Assembly: GCA_016235455.1 (NCBI GenBank)
Contig: JACRKZ010000051.1
Span: 28,452 to 92,451 of the forward strand
DNA length: 64,000 nt
From: Armatimonadota bacterium
GTDB taxonomy: Bacteria; Armatimonadota; UBA10988
Direction: 5' to 3'
The notes beneath the pieces are model-generated. The model was not told where the DNA came from, did not search any database, and saw nothing but the letters and a program-made list of their open reading frames with translations. Both the position numbers and the translations under genes were made by a program. Of the stretch, positions 1 to 10,000 are shown one piece after another. How positions within the stretch are numbered: position 1 is the stretch's first letter; every line of letters begins with the position of its first letter.

Positions 1-1
1 G

Positions 2-2662
2 CTGCGCATCCCCGGTGGCCCGGCCGTCAACGTCCAGGGACACCAGACCTACCGATTCGGCTACTGGCTTCGGGCCGTGGGGACGGTCCCCGGCGAGTAC
101 GGCCTGGTCTCGCTGGTCGAGGTCCACTGGCTCGACGCCGACAGGAAGCTCATCGCCTATGAGCACTACAACCTCGTCGCCGCGGACACGGATTGGAAGG
201 AGCTGGCGCTGGTCCTCGCCGCGCCGGCTGGCGCGCGGGGCTTCGAGGCCACGATCAGCTTCAACTCCACCCGGGGCGCTCTCTATATCGATGATGTGGC
301 GTTCGTCGCGACGCAACCGGTCATCGTGGACTCAGCGCAGGCCTCGGCCGGTGGCGCGCCGGTCAGGCTGGGAGTCGACCCGGCGCGGTCGCGTCGTTTC
401 GACTTCACCCCGGACGCCTCGGTGGCCTGGCCTGGCTTCACCCCGATCACGGCCCAGAACGCCTACAACAGGGAGGCTGGGTTCGGATGGCTGGCCGGGG
501 TACACCCACCGACTCTGCTGCGCCACGTCCCGGACGCGATGGCGCGAGGGCTGGTCCTGCCGGCCGCTGGGAGCCGTCTGGCCGTCGACCTGCCCGACGG
601 CGACTACGCCGCCTGGTTCCTGATCGGCGACAGCGCGACCGAGGGCACCATCCTCCCGGCCTATGTGGACTGGAGCATCGCCATCGACGGACGTGAGGTG
701 CTGACCTACCGCCCGTCGGCTGCGGCGTGGTACCGCGAGGTCATGTTCCGGAATATGGACGACTGGTGGGCGCCTGGCGTGGACACCTACGACCGGTTCG
801 TGGCGCCGCGCTTCGAGGAGAGGCGCGCTGCGTTCACCGTCCGCGGCGGACAGGCGACCTTCGAGTTTGGCCGGGTCCCGCTCTGCGCCATGGCTCTCTT
901 CGCCGCCGACGCGGGCTTGGAGGCCGAGGAGGAGTTGGCCCAACTCCGCCGTGCCCGCAAGCGGGCGGTGACCGTGACGCTGGACCAGCCGACCAAAGAG
1001 ACGGCCGCCGGGCTCGCCGCTGCCGACCGCAAACGCGGCTATGCCTTGTTCGCCCGCGACACGGGCGAGGTGGTGCTGCCAGGCAGCGCCCCGCGCGCGG
1101 GCGAGGCCATCGCGTCATGGTCGGGGTTCGCCGCGCCGGGCCAGTACGTCTCCTTCAGGGTCAGTCTCTACCCGCTGCAGGATGTCGGTTCGGTGGCCGC
1201 GACGCTGTCCGGTCTGGCCGGGCCGGGTGGCGCACGTATTCCCGTGGCGCCCGGCGACGTGGGCGTAGTGCGCTACATGGAACGCCCGCTGAGCACAACG
1301 GAGTACCGCTACACGGTGGCCCCAGTGGCCGTCCAGCCGCGAAACCCGATGCCTGTTCCCGCTGGAGTCACGACAAGCTGGGTGGTGCGCCTGGCCGTGC
1401 CGGCAGGCGCCGCGCCGGGGCTGTACCGCGGTGCCCTACGCCTGGCTCCGGCATCGGGCCAGCCGACGCAGCTCCCAGTGACCTTGCGCGTGGTGCCGAT
1501 CCGTCTGGGCCCAACTCCCATCCCGGCCGGCTTCTACCATCTGGACAACGTCTTCTGGTACCACGCCTTCTGGATCAAGAGCTTTGGCACCGACCCTTGG
1601 TTGCGCGAGCAGGCCGTTGTTAGCGAGCGACGGCGCCTGGCTTTGCTGCGTGAGTACGGCGTCAGTAGCCTCGCGTTCTGCGATGATGGCCGCACGGATT
1701 TGCGTGTGCACGCCGACGGCGCGGTCGATTCAGTTGGGGATCAGTCGTTCGTGCAGTGGATGGACCTGTACCGGGATGCGGGTATGGGGCCGATGCCGTG
1801 GTACGGCTTCAGTGGGCTCGGTGTCGACTACCTCGACCGCGGCGTCTACGGCGCCAAGCTGCCCCAGTTCTCACCTGCCTGGGACCGCGCCTACCGCGCC
1901 ATCATCGACTGGGCCAAGGCCACCGAGAAGGCGCGCGGCTGGCCAGAGCTCATCATGTATCTGTCAGACGAACTCTCCAATGAGAAAGCGGCTGGCGCGG
2001 AGAAGGGCCGGCAGTTGGTTCAGCGCACCAAGGACATCCCCGGCATCCGGACGGTCGCGTCACTGAATGGGTCGTGGGAGAAGGTGATGCTGCCGGGACT
2101 GAAGTTGGCCATGCCCAACCATGCCTTCCCAATCACACGCGAGACGCTGGCGGAGATCGCGGCGGCCGGTTGTGAGCTGTGGCTCTACAACATCGGCGAC
2201 AGCCGCGTTACCTGGGGCCTGTACCCATGGCGGGTCGGCGCGCGCGGGCGGTTCCAATGGGCGACCGGCGAGTATACGGCGCCGTGGAACCCGTTCGACG
2301 CGGACAGCGGCTACTGCATGACGCGAACGACTCTTGACGCCCCGCTGCCGACGCTTGAGCTGATCGCTCTGCGCGAGGGCATCGACGACCTGCGCTACCT
2401 GGTGGCGACCGAGACGGCCATTGCGGCGGCCAGGCGTTCTGGCAGGCCGCGGGCCATCGCCAGGGCCGACGCGGCGCAGCGGGAACTGGACCGCATACGC
2501 GCGTCGCTGCCTGAAGACGCGCGCCTGCTGATCGGCGCCGCGGACGCCACGGCAGACGGCGGAACGGCCAACGGCGAGTTTGCCACGGGCCGCCGGCTGG
2601 ACAGTCTGCGCTGGCTTCTGGCCAGTCACACGCTCATGATCCAGGATGCGTTGGCCCCTTGA
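2..2662 (+). CDS. DUF4091 glycoside-hydrolase-like protein, 5' end outside window
   Basis: The frame is open from base 2, so the gene begins before the window; 886 residues are visible. The first ~100 residues look like a carbohydrate-binding jelly-roll (IDDVAFVAT at its end). A middle beta-rich section is followed by a TIM-barrel-like region (MYLSDELSNEKAAG) and a C-terminal DUF4091 signature (IALREGIDDLRYL). DUF4091 proteins are predicted glycoside hydrolases, but no catalytic pair can be assigned with confidence here. The GTG at 77 is internal to the domain and is not the true start. The gene converges on the minus-strand run that starts at 2718; the 55 bases between hold a 12-bp palindrome without a T-run. 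It is probably secreted, but the signal peptide lies outside the window. Confidence 0.8.
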   Translation: MRIPGGPAVNVQGHQTYRFGYWLRAVGTVPGEYGLVSLVEVHWLDADRKLIAYEHYNLVAADTDWKELALVLAAPAGARGFEATISFNSTRGALYIDDVAFVATQPVIVDSAQASAGGAPVRLGVDPARSRRFDFTPDASVAWPGFTPITAQNAYNREAGFGWLAGVHPPTLLRHVPDAMARGLVLPAAGSRLAVDLPDGDYAAWFLIGDSATEGTILPAYVDWSIAIDGREVLTYRPSAAAWYREVMFRNMDDWWAPGVDTYDRFVAPRFEERRAAFTVRGGQATFEFGRVPLCAMALFAADAGLEAEEELAQLRRARKRAVTVTLDQPTKETAAGLAAADRKRGYALFARDTGEVVLPGSAPRAGEAIASWSGFAAPGQYVSFRVSLYPLQDVGSVAATLSGLAGPGGARIPVAPGDVGVVRYMERPLSTTEYRYTVAPVAVQPRNPMPVPAGVTTSWVVRLAVPAGAAPGLYRGALRLAPASGQPTQLPVTLRVVPIRLGPTPIPAGFYHLDNVFWYHAFWIKSFGTDPWLREQAVVSERRRLALLREYGVSSLAFCDDGRTDLRVHADGAVDSVGDQSFVQWMDLYRDAGMGPMPWYGFSGLGVDYLDRGVYGAKLPQFSPAWDRAYRAIIDWAKATEKARGWPELIMYLSDELSNEKAAGAEKGRQLVQRTKDIPGIRTVASLNGSWEKVMLPGLKLAMPNHAFPITRETLAEIAAAGCELWLYNIGDSRVTWGLYPWRVGARGRFQWATGEYTAPWNPFDADSGYCMTRTTLDAPLPTLELIALREGIDDLRYLVATETAIAAARRSGRPRAIARADAAQRELDRIRASLPEDARLLIGAADATADGGTANGEFATGRRLDSLRWLLASHTLMIQDALAP

Positions 2663-2717
2663 CCATGTCCCCATCTGCGTTGTACACCACGGCCGTGGCG
2701 GCCGCCAGTCGCGCGTG

Positions 2718-5255
2718 TCAGGCTGGTGGCGGCGCGGCCGTGGGCCGCATGTAGAGCAGCTCACCCAGCCAACTGGCGCCCACGACGCCCAGGTCGTCGA
2801 CGCACAGCGGCGCGAAGCTGCCTGGCAGGCGCTGGCAACAGACCGGCCGGCCGGCGCTGGACTCGTAGCGCAGCAGCCAGCGGTCGGCGCCGTACCAGCG
2901 CCCCGGCGGGTCGGTCGAAGCGACGGGATCGAGTCTGGGGCCCTCGGGTACGGGCACGCTGTAATGCGGCGACCGGGGCGCGGGCACCGGTGGGCCGCCG
3001 AAGGGCTCCCGTCGCAGCATGGCGCCAGTGCGCCGGTCAAGGGCCAGGCGCTCGCCGGGCAGCGAGACCACCACCGACCCACCAGCCAGTGCCACCGCGA
3101 CGGCTTGACCAGGCATCGTCCACGCGTCCTCGTCGCGGGCGCCTGGCAGTAGCACCTGCCAGCGCACCCGGCCATCGGTGCGGGCCAGGGCGACCAGCGC
3201 GCAGCCGCCGGCGGGTGCCATGCCGAGGACGAAGAGGCCCGTGGCGTCCATGGCGACGTCACGGTGCGGCCCACCGTAGCCAGCCGGTCGCTTGACCAGC
3301 GGCGCCGTCCGCCACACCTGCTCGTAGCGCGGGTGCCGCACGACCTCCAGCCGCTCACGTGCCGCGGCGAGGACAGCACGGGCCTCGGCCTGCTGCGGGC
3401 CGCGCGCGGCGGCCACGGGTGCGAGCAGCGACTCGGCCTCGCCAAACCACTCGTGCTCGAACAGAGCGCGGCCGTACCTCGCGCACACCAAGTTGGCCGC
3501 GCGCGTGCCGGGGTATTTGCGCGCGAGGCGGGCGCACTCGGCCACGGTGCGAGCGTTGGCGCTCACGTAGCCAGTGAACCGCTCCATGACCTTCCACAGC
3601 GGCCAGGTGGCCAACGGCAGCCCTTCGTTGATCAACTCGCAGGCCTCGTCGTTGCTGATGTCGGTATGCTGCTGGCAGACGCACAGGCCCGACTGCTCGC
3701 CAAACAGCAGTCGGTGCGGCCGGCCGGGCTTGGAGGCTAGCAGCGTCGGCGTGCCGGGGCCGAGCAACGGGCGCATAAGGCCGAGGAGTGCCGCGGCGCG
3801 GCTGCCGGCCGCCGACAGCAGGGGCTCCCAGTCGGCCGGCGCATGGCTGTCCTCGGCGCGGCGCAGGGCCAGGACCGTCTGGTGCGTGGTCCAGCCTGGC
3901 AGCAACTCGAGGCAGCGACGCGCGACGTCGAGCCGTGCGTGCCGGTTGCCTATCTGCCGATCCGCCCGCGCCCGCCACGACTCCGCGCTGTCGTAGGGCG
4001 CAGGCCTGGTCGCGGCCTGGATGTCGAAGCGGTCCGCGGAGTCGTAGTCGCCGGCCCGGTCGGCCAGATCAGCCGCGGCGCGCAGACCGTAACCGCTGGC
4101 CGCGTAGGTCTGCGCCAGCCGCCGCAGCGCCGCCTCCGCCTCCTGGCCCGAGCTCAGGTGCGCCAGCCGGTCGAGAGCTGCGGGAGCTGCCTCGCAATGG
4201 CCATACCGCGCGACGAACTGCTCGCACGCCGCTTGGGCAGGCTCGCCATGGCCGTTCGTGGCCAGCCACAGCCGCGCCGCCTCCGGTTCGCGCTCCGCCA
4301 ACCAATGCACCGGCTCGCCCGCGGCATCGGGATAGCGGCGGCAGAAATCCAGGTAGCCAGCGGTGTCGCCACTTGCCAACAGCTCGGTGGCCACCTCCCC
4401 GGCGGCACGCTCATAGGCCTCCTTGGCCGTCTCCGCACCGATGTCGGAGCGCTGTTGCCGCAGCCAGGCCACCGCTCGCGGATGCGACTCCAGCGCGGGA
4501 TCCCAGGCGAGGAACGGCGCGATCCACTTGCCGCGGCTGGTGCCTGTGAGCACCGACGGCTCAGTCGAGGCCTGATGGAACACGCTGGCTGCCGCGATCT
4601 GGCCGATCAGGCTGCGCGGGTAGTCCTCGGCGATGGCGCGTAGTGCCGCCAGGTCATCGCTGGGCCCGGTCCGGCCTTCGGGGTGGCAACCGACCCAGTC
4701 GTCCTTCGGGATGGCTGCCAGCAGGCGTGCCGCGGGCAGGCTGTCGCTGCGCGGGCATTGGGCGGCCAGCCGTCGGTCCGTGTCGGCCGCGCGCGGCGCG
4801 GCCAGCAGCGCACGCGCGCGGCGGTTCTGCCGCTCGATCTCCTCGGCGTCGCTCAGGCCAGGACGTGGCTCGGTGGCGGCCAGCCACGCGGTATGGGTGA
4901 GCCCATCGGGTTGGTCGGGCTCGGCCGCGCGTTCGAGCGACCACCGACGCCATCGGGCCGCTTGGCCTTCGCGACAACCGTCCATCTCGTCGCACGCCGC
5001 GTAGGCCGCCAGCGCGCCTTGGATGTCGCCCGCGCGTTCCAGCGCGCAGCCGATGAGCGCCTGCGCCTTGACCTCCACCAGCGTGCCGGCGCACTCGCGC
5101 TGCAGCACGCGCAGCCGCGCCACGGCGCTCTGGGCATGGCCGGTGGCGATTTCGACGACGGCGGTGGTCAGCACCTGCGACTGACGCGGCGTCAGCGCCG
5201 GCTCGGCGCAGGCCATCGTGGCGGCCCACAGCAGACAGAACCAGGCGTGTTTCAT
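2718..5255 (-). CDS. Secreted helical-repeat + PQQ-like propeller protein, standalone form
   Basis: This 845-aa protein starts with the signal peptide MKHAWFCLLWAATMACA. Residues ~25-620 are alpha-helical TPR-like repeats rich in alanine, with motifs such as LIGCALERAGDIQGALAAY. The last ~200 residues look like a partial PQQ-like beta-propeller (LDRRTGAML). It matches, module for module, the C-terminal two thirds of the DUF3160 fusion proteins at 7063-11655 and 13354-18018, but lacks DUF3160. The ATG at 5255 overlaps the upstream TGA as ATGA, which fixes the start and implies translational coupling. It is the last gene of the long minus-strand run. Function is unknown; a periplasmic or surface scaffold is a guess. 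Confidence 0.75.
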   Translation of the reverse strand: MKHAWFCLLWAATMACAEPALTPRQSQVLTTAVVEIATGHAQSAVARLRVLQRECAGTLVEVKAQALIGCALERAGDIQGALAAYAACDEMDGCREGQAARWRRWSLERAAEPDQPDGLTHTAWLAATEPRPGLSDAEEIERQNRRARALLAAPRAADTDRRLAAQCPRSDSLPAARLLAAIPKDDWVGCHPEGRTGPSDDLAALRAIAEDYPRSLIGQIAAASVFHQASTEPSVLTGTSRGKWIAPFLAWDPALESHPRAVAWLRQQRSDIGAETAKEAYERAAGEVATELLASGDTAGYLDFCRRYPDAAGEPVHWLAEREPEAARLWLATNGHGEPAQAACEQFVARYGHCEAAPAALDRLAHLSSGQEAEAALRRLAQTYAASGYGLRAAADLADRAGDYDSADRFDIQAATRPAPYDSAESWRARADRQIGNRHARLDVARRCLELLPGWTTHQTVLALRRAEDSHAPADWEPLLSAAGSRAAALLGLMRPLLGPGTPTLLASKPGRPHRLLFGEQSGLCVCQQHTDISNDEACELINEGLPLATWPLWKVMERFTGYVSANARTVAECARLARKYPGTRAANLVCARYGRALFEHEWFGEAESLLAPVAAARGPQQAEARAVLAAARERLEVVRHPRYEQVWRTAPLVKRPAGYGGPHRDVAMDATGLFVLGMAPAGGCALVALARTDGRVRWQVLLPGARDEDAWTMPGQAVAVALAGGSVVVSLPGERLALDRRTGAMLRREPFGGPPVPAPRSPHYSVPVPEGPRLDPVASTDPPGRWYGADRWLLRYESSAGRPVCCQRLPGSFAPLCVDDLGVVGASWLGELLYMRPTAAPPPA

Positions 5256-7066
5256 CGCGCTGCCTCCAGCGGTCGCGCGGCATGGATCCACGGCCCATAC
5301 TGCCGGTCGCCCGCGCGGTACAACACGCGGGGTTCGTCGGGCGCCGAGGCCTCGGCGACGATCACCTCGTCGCCCCTAATCGTCGTCAGCCAGCGTCCAT
5401 CGGGCGAGGCCAGCGCCGGCTGCCAGTCGTCGTGGTCGGAACCGAGCGCTATCATCGGGCTTTCCGCTGGCGCGGTCGGCGCAAGCGGCGGAGCCCTGAC
5501 CACACCCGGGATCGGCAGGCGGCCGGGCACCGGACGGTCGGACATGCCGACCAGCAGCGTGAGGCTCAGGCCGTCGGCGCTGACCGACAGGCCGTGGGGC
5601 GAGGAGAGCGGGCCACTCAGCGCGTCGACGCGCCCGTCGGGCCAGAGATGGACCACGCGCGCCTCGCCTTGCAGCCGCAGCGACGGCTGGTCGGTGACCA
5701 CCAGCAGCCAGCCGTCACGGCAGGGCCGGCCGTCCCACACCGCGCCGAAGCCGGGCCCGGGCAGGGAGCGCACGTGGCCATCGAGCTCCAGCACCGCGGC
5801 CTGCGGCCAGCGGTCGGCGCCCAGCAGCAGCAGGCCGCGGCTGTCCGGCTGCCAGGAGACAGCCCACGGCCGGTCCACCGGCGGCTCGAAGCTGCTCACC
5901 ACACGCCCGCCACGGTCGATCACGCGCTGATCGAGCAGGAGCCCCGACCCATCGGGTAGCCAGGTCACATGGCGCCCCACGCGGCCCAGCAGGCGTGCTC
6001 GGCCGCCGGTCCGTGGCACCAGCGCCAGTTCGCCGCCCAGCAGGCCGGCCAGCGTTTGGCCATCGGGCGACCAGGCCAAACGGCCGGGACCCGACCGCCA
6101 GCCGGGCGCGGCCACGCGCGTCTGGCCGCTGGCGGTGTCCATCAGCGTCAGGCCGGCGGCTGTCCAGCAGGCCAACGTGGCGCCATCGGGCGACTCCGTG
6201 ACGTAGGGGCTCGTCACCGTGACCGAGGCCTGGTCGCGCCCCGAGTCGAGCTGGAGTCGGTGCAAGGTGTTGACTGCCTCGCCATGCACGACGTACCACA
6301 GCGCGGCGCCATCCGCGGACCACACCGGCCCGGCCAGATCGGCGCCGCCCGTCTGCCGCGCCACCTCGCGTTGCCCCTGGCCGTCGCGCCGAACGAGCAC
6401 GATGACCGGCTGATGCTTGTCTGCGCTGACCACGCAGGCCACCCAGCGACCATCGGGCGAGCCGGCTGGCCCCGGCTGCCATGGGTCTTCGTCGCCTGGC
6501 CGCGTGGCTGCTCGCGCCCATCCGGCCAACGTGCGGTTGTCCTGCCAGCCGAGGCCGAGCGCCGGCGCCCATTGGCGGAGCGTGCGCTCGTTGCCCTGCC
6601 AATCGCGCCAGAGCAGCCGGTGTCGCCAGTCGGCCTGCTCCTCGCCAATCACCAATTCATGGGCCAGGCCAAACGTGCCGGCGCCATCGTCGGCCGGGTC
6701 GACCCGCTCCTCGTCACGCGCGCCATGCGGGAAGCTCCGCGCGGGCCGGACGCCCTGGTTCTCTGCCAGCGCCGGCAACAGCTCCGGCCGGTAACGTGTC
6801 ACGTCGACCTGGGCTGTGGTCTGACCGGCGGCCAGCGTCACGAAGCGTGGCAGATGACCCGCCGCCGTGACCTCCAGCACGACCCCTGCGCCGTTGGGCG
6901 CGTCGACCGCGCAGGGCGTGATGCCGGCGGTGTGCATCGCCGGCGAGTCGGCGCGGCTCCAGCGCACGCGCGCGCCGGCCGGCCGCGAGGTTACCGAGCA
7001 GGGCGTCGCCGCGGCCACGCGCCAGGTCAGACAGCACAGCGCGATGCCCAGCCAGCGTCGACTCAT
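5252..7066 (-). CDS. Secreted PEGA-domain + TolB-like beta-propeller protein
   Basis: This 604-aa protein has a signal peptide (MSRRWLGIALCCLTWRVAAA) and then a PEGA-like beta domain at about residues 22-95 (SVTSRPAGARVRWSR, VVLEVTAAGHLPRFV). A beta-propeller of WD40/TolB type fills the rest, with repeated S-P-D-G-R/Q blades (SPDGRWVACV, SPDGQTLAGL, SPDGRWLTTI). PEGA domains are usually extracellular and lie near cell-wall or sugar-binding proteins. The start overlaps the stop of the DUF3160 fusion gene (ATGA, 7063-7066), and its own stop overlaps the next start. Its paralogue at 18015-19921 shares both ends (RRWLG.ALCC and YGPW.H.ARPLE). Function is unknown. Confidence 0.75.
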   Translation of the reverse strand: MSRRWLGIALCCLTWRVAAATPCSVTSRPAGARVRWSRADSPAMHTAGITPCAVDAPNGAGVVLEVTAAGHLPRFVTLAAGQTTAQVDVTRYRPELLPALAENQGVRPARSFPHGARDEERVDPADDGAGTFGLAHELVIGEEQADWRHRLLWRDWQGNERTLRQWAPALGLGWQDNRTLAGWARAATRPGDEDPWQPGPAGSPDGRWVACVVSADKHQPVIVLVRRDGQGQREVARQTGGADLAGPVWSADGAALWYVVHGEAVNTLHRLQLDSGRDQASVTVTSPYVTESPDGATLACWTAAGLTLMDTASGQTRVAAPGWRSGPGRLAWSPDGQTLAGLLGGELALVPRTGGRARLLGRVGRHVTWLPDGSGLLLDQRVIDRGGRVVSSFEPPVDRPWAVSWQPDSRGLLLLGADRWPQAAVLELDGHVRSLPGPGFGAVWDGRPCRDGWLLVVTDQPSLRLQGEARVVHLWPDGRVDALSGPLSSPHGLSVSADGLSLTLLVGMSDRPVPGRLPIPGVVRAPPLAPTAPAESPMIALGSDHDDWQPALASPDGRWLTTIRGDEVIVAEASAPDEPRVLYRAGDRQYGPWIHAARPLEAAR

Positions 7067-10000
7067 GGCCTCGGCTCCTTGTCGCCGGCCGCCCGGAAGC
7101 AGACCAGCGCGCCGTCGTCGCTCCAGGCCAGCACGCCTTGCTCGTCGGCAATCTCGCCGTCGTACTCGGGCGGCAGCCGCAACAGCGGCACTCGGCGGCC
7201 GGTGCCGGGCTCGATGTGGTCCACATCGCGCCGGCTGATCACCCACGCGTTGCCGGCCGGTGCGTTGGGGCGTTCGGCTTCGTCGAGGTAGCCGTTCTCG
7301 TGCCTTGGACGCGACAGCGTGCCCGTGGCCATGTCGATGGCCTGCCAGATGGTGTTGCCCTCGCTGTCGGAGTAGCGGATGATCCGTTGGCCCTTGGGGT
7401 GGTACGACAGCTCGGGGCCATGGCGCGCCGATTCGACCAGCCACAGCGGCGTGCGCCAGAGCCGCCGGCCGGTGCTCAGGGCGTAGGCCGACAATGTGCC
7501 CTTCTCCTGGTCGTGGTCGTAGTCCATGACCAGCACCCGGTCGCCGACGAAGCTGCGTTCCATCGGATGGCTGGTGGTGATCTCCCAGCCCGGCCGGCCG
7601 GATGCGCGGGCCAGCATTCGGTACTCGTCGAGCCCGATCAGGAACAGGTCGCCCCGGATCACGATGTCGGGGTTGGCTTCCTTGGACAGCTTCAGCGGCT
7701 CGCTATGCAAGGCGCGGCCCGAGACGCGGTCGAGCAGTGCCAGTTCCTGTCGGGAGACGAGGCACACGACATCGCCAGCGATCTCCAGGCGCGGCTGCTG
7801 AGCAGGCCGATGCCAGCGCGTGCGGCCCGTGGCGCGGTCGAGGGCGACGACGGACTCCACGCCCGCCAGATCGACGTACGACGCGATGACCAGGTCGCCA
7901 CTGGCCTGGAGCGCGGGCTTGTCCTGGCCGAACACGCTGTCCAGCTCGACGCGCCAGGCCTCGCGCAGCCTCGGCTCGCGGCGCACCGCGAGCCGCTCTC
8001 GGGCTTCGGCGAGCAGCGCCTGAGCGCGCGGCTGGAAGGGGCCGGCCTCGTCGACCAAGGGCGTCACGGCGGCAATGGCCTGCTCCAGCCAGCCGACGAG
8101 GAGCGGCCCGCGGGCCCGCTCGATCCGCAGCAGCGCGTAGCTGGGCCGACCGGCCGGCGTAGCCAGCAGAGCGTCCAGCCAGGGCGCGTCGTTGTGATCG
8201 AGGTCCTGGGCAAGCTCGGCGACGGCCTCCTCGTAGCCCGGGCCAGGCCCAGCGTCGATGCGCTTGGCGAGCACTTCCAGATCGCTGGGCTCGCGATGCG
8301 ACCGGGCTGCCTTCTGGCCGACCCATGGGGGTAGCGCGGCCAACAGCTTCTCGGCCTGAGGCCCGGCCGCGGCCAGCAGGGCGTCGAGCCCGTTGGGATC
8401 GTCCGCCTGCTCAACGCAGCGGACCAGTTCCAGGCAGATCCGCCGCGAGTCCCAGCCCGGCAGGAACGGCTGGGCGTCATGCACCGCCACGCGGAGCGGC
8501 TCGACGCCCTGCATCCAGGTGTCCTCGGCCAACGGCGACCGCGGCGCGGCGGACGCCCAGGGGCCTTCTGGCCGCGCCGCCGCCCGTCGCCACAGGCCGA
8601 TGCCGCGGTCGAGGTCGCCGCCGATGCAGGCCAGCAGCGCCGCCGCGCGCAGGCCGTCGCGCGTGTCGGGGTAGTCGCGGGCCAACTGCGTGAGCAGCGC
8701 CCGGTCGAGGCCCCAGCCGACCAGGCTGCACCGCATCAGCCCCATCGCGTTCATCTTGCCGCCGATCAGGCGGGCCAAGGCCAACGGTGCCAGCGCCGAC
8801 CGCGGATGCTCGGACAGCAGCCGGCGCAGCGCCGGCTCGGGGTCGGCCTGTTCCTCGCGGGCGGCGCTCCACAACGCCATCACCTCGGGCTCGTGGTCCA
8901 CCACCCAGCGCTGGAGCGGGTCCTGCTGGGCCTTCGGCCCGAATCGCGCGCGCAGCCTTCGGTACAAAGCGGCATCGCCCCGAGCGAAGGCGGCGCGCAG
9001 CAGGCACGATGCGGACAGGTCGATCCAGCGTTGGGCGGGAGCCATGCCAGGGGTGATCTGGTAGCGTTCGGCCAGCCAGGCCGCCGCCTGGGGCTGCGGC
9101 TCGGCCTGGCGCGCGACGCCCAGGTACGGCAGCACGCGATCCAGCGCGGCCTGTGGATCCAGGTTGGCCAGGGTGTCGGCCGCAACTACCGCGGCCAGCT
9201 CGGCCAGCAGGCTGCCGGCGTTGTCGCGTTGGCTCTGGGTCAGGTCAGCCAGCGGCCGGGTCCAGTGGTCGTCGTCCCGGTAACCCGGCTCGTTCGCCCA
9301 CGGCGGGACCCAGCGGGCTGCCGCCGCGGCCAGACGCATCGCCGGCAGCAGGCGGCTGCGCGGGCATTCGGCCTCAAGCCGTGGAAGATCCACGTAGCCG
9401 CCCTCCAGGACCACCATCAGCCGGGCCCGCGTGTCCTGGCGGTCGAGTTCCTGCTCGGGCGTGAGGCCCGGCTTGGGGTCGGTGGCCGCCAGCTTTGCTT
9501 TGAGCTGCCGCTCCTGGCGGTCCTGCTCCGCTCGCCAGCGGCCCATGGCGCCGCCGCACTGCCTGGCCCGGTCCAACGCCTCGTCGGCCGCCTGGCAGCC
9601 ATACATCGTGTCGCAGGCCATATACGCGTCGCGCGCCGCGCGCAGGTCGCCCAGGCGCTCACAGGCCCGGCCGATGAGGATCTGCGCCTCTACCTCGACT
9701 TCGGTGCCGGCCACGCTCGGCTGGAAGGCGCGCAGACGGTCGATGGCGGCCTGTGCGCGGCCGGCGACCAGATCGAGCTCGGCCGTCGCCAGCACCGTCC
9801 GTGCGGTTGGCCCGGCGCTGTCGGCGAGGAGCACAAAGGTGCTGGTCCAGGCTGGCGGCCTCGGGCGCGAGTGCGCCGCGTTCAGGCGGGCGTGCCACTC
9901 GTCAGCGGTGACGTCGCGTCGGCCGGGCTCGACGAACTCGTGGTAGCTGCCGACCGCGCCGACCGCCGCGAACGGCGGCAGGCCAGGCAGCTCGAACTGC

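Noticed and set aside
2687..2698. Palindrome CCACGGCCGTGG between convergent genes as a terminator
   Set aside because: Only 12 bases, no loop and no T-run on either strand; it could occur by chance in GC-rich DNA.
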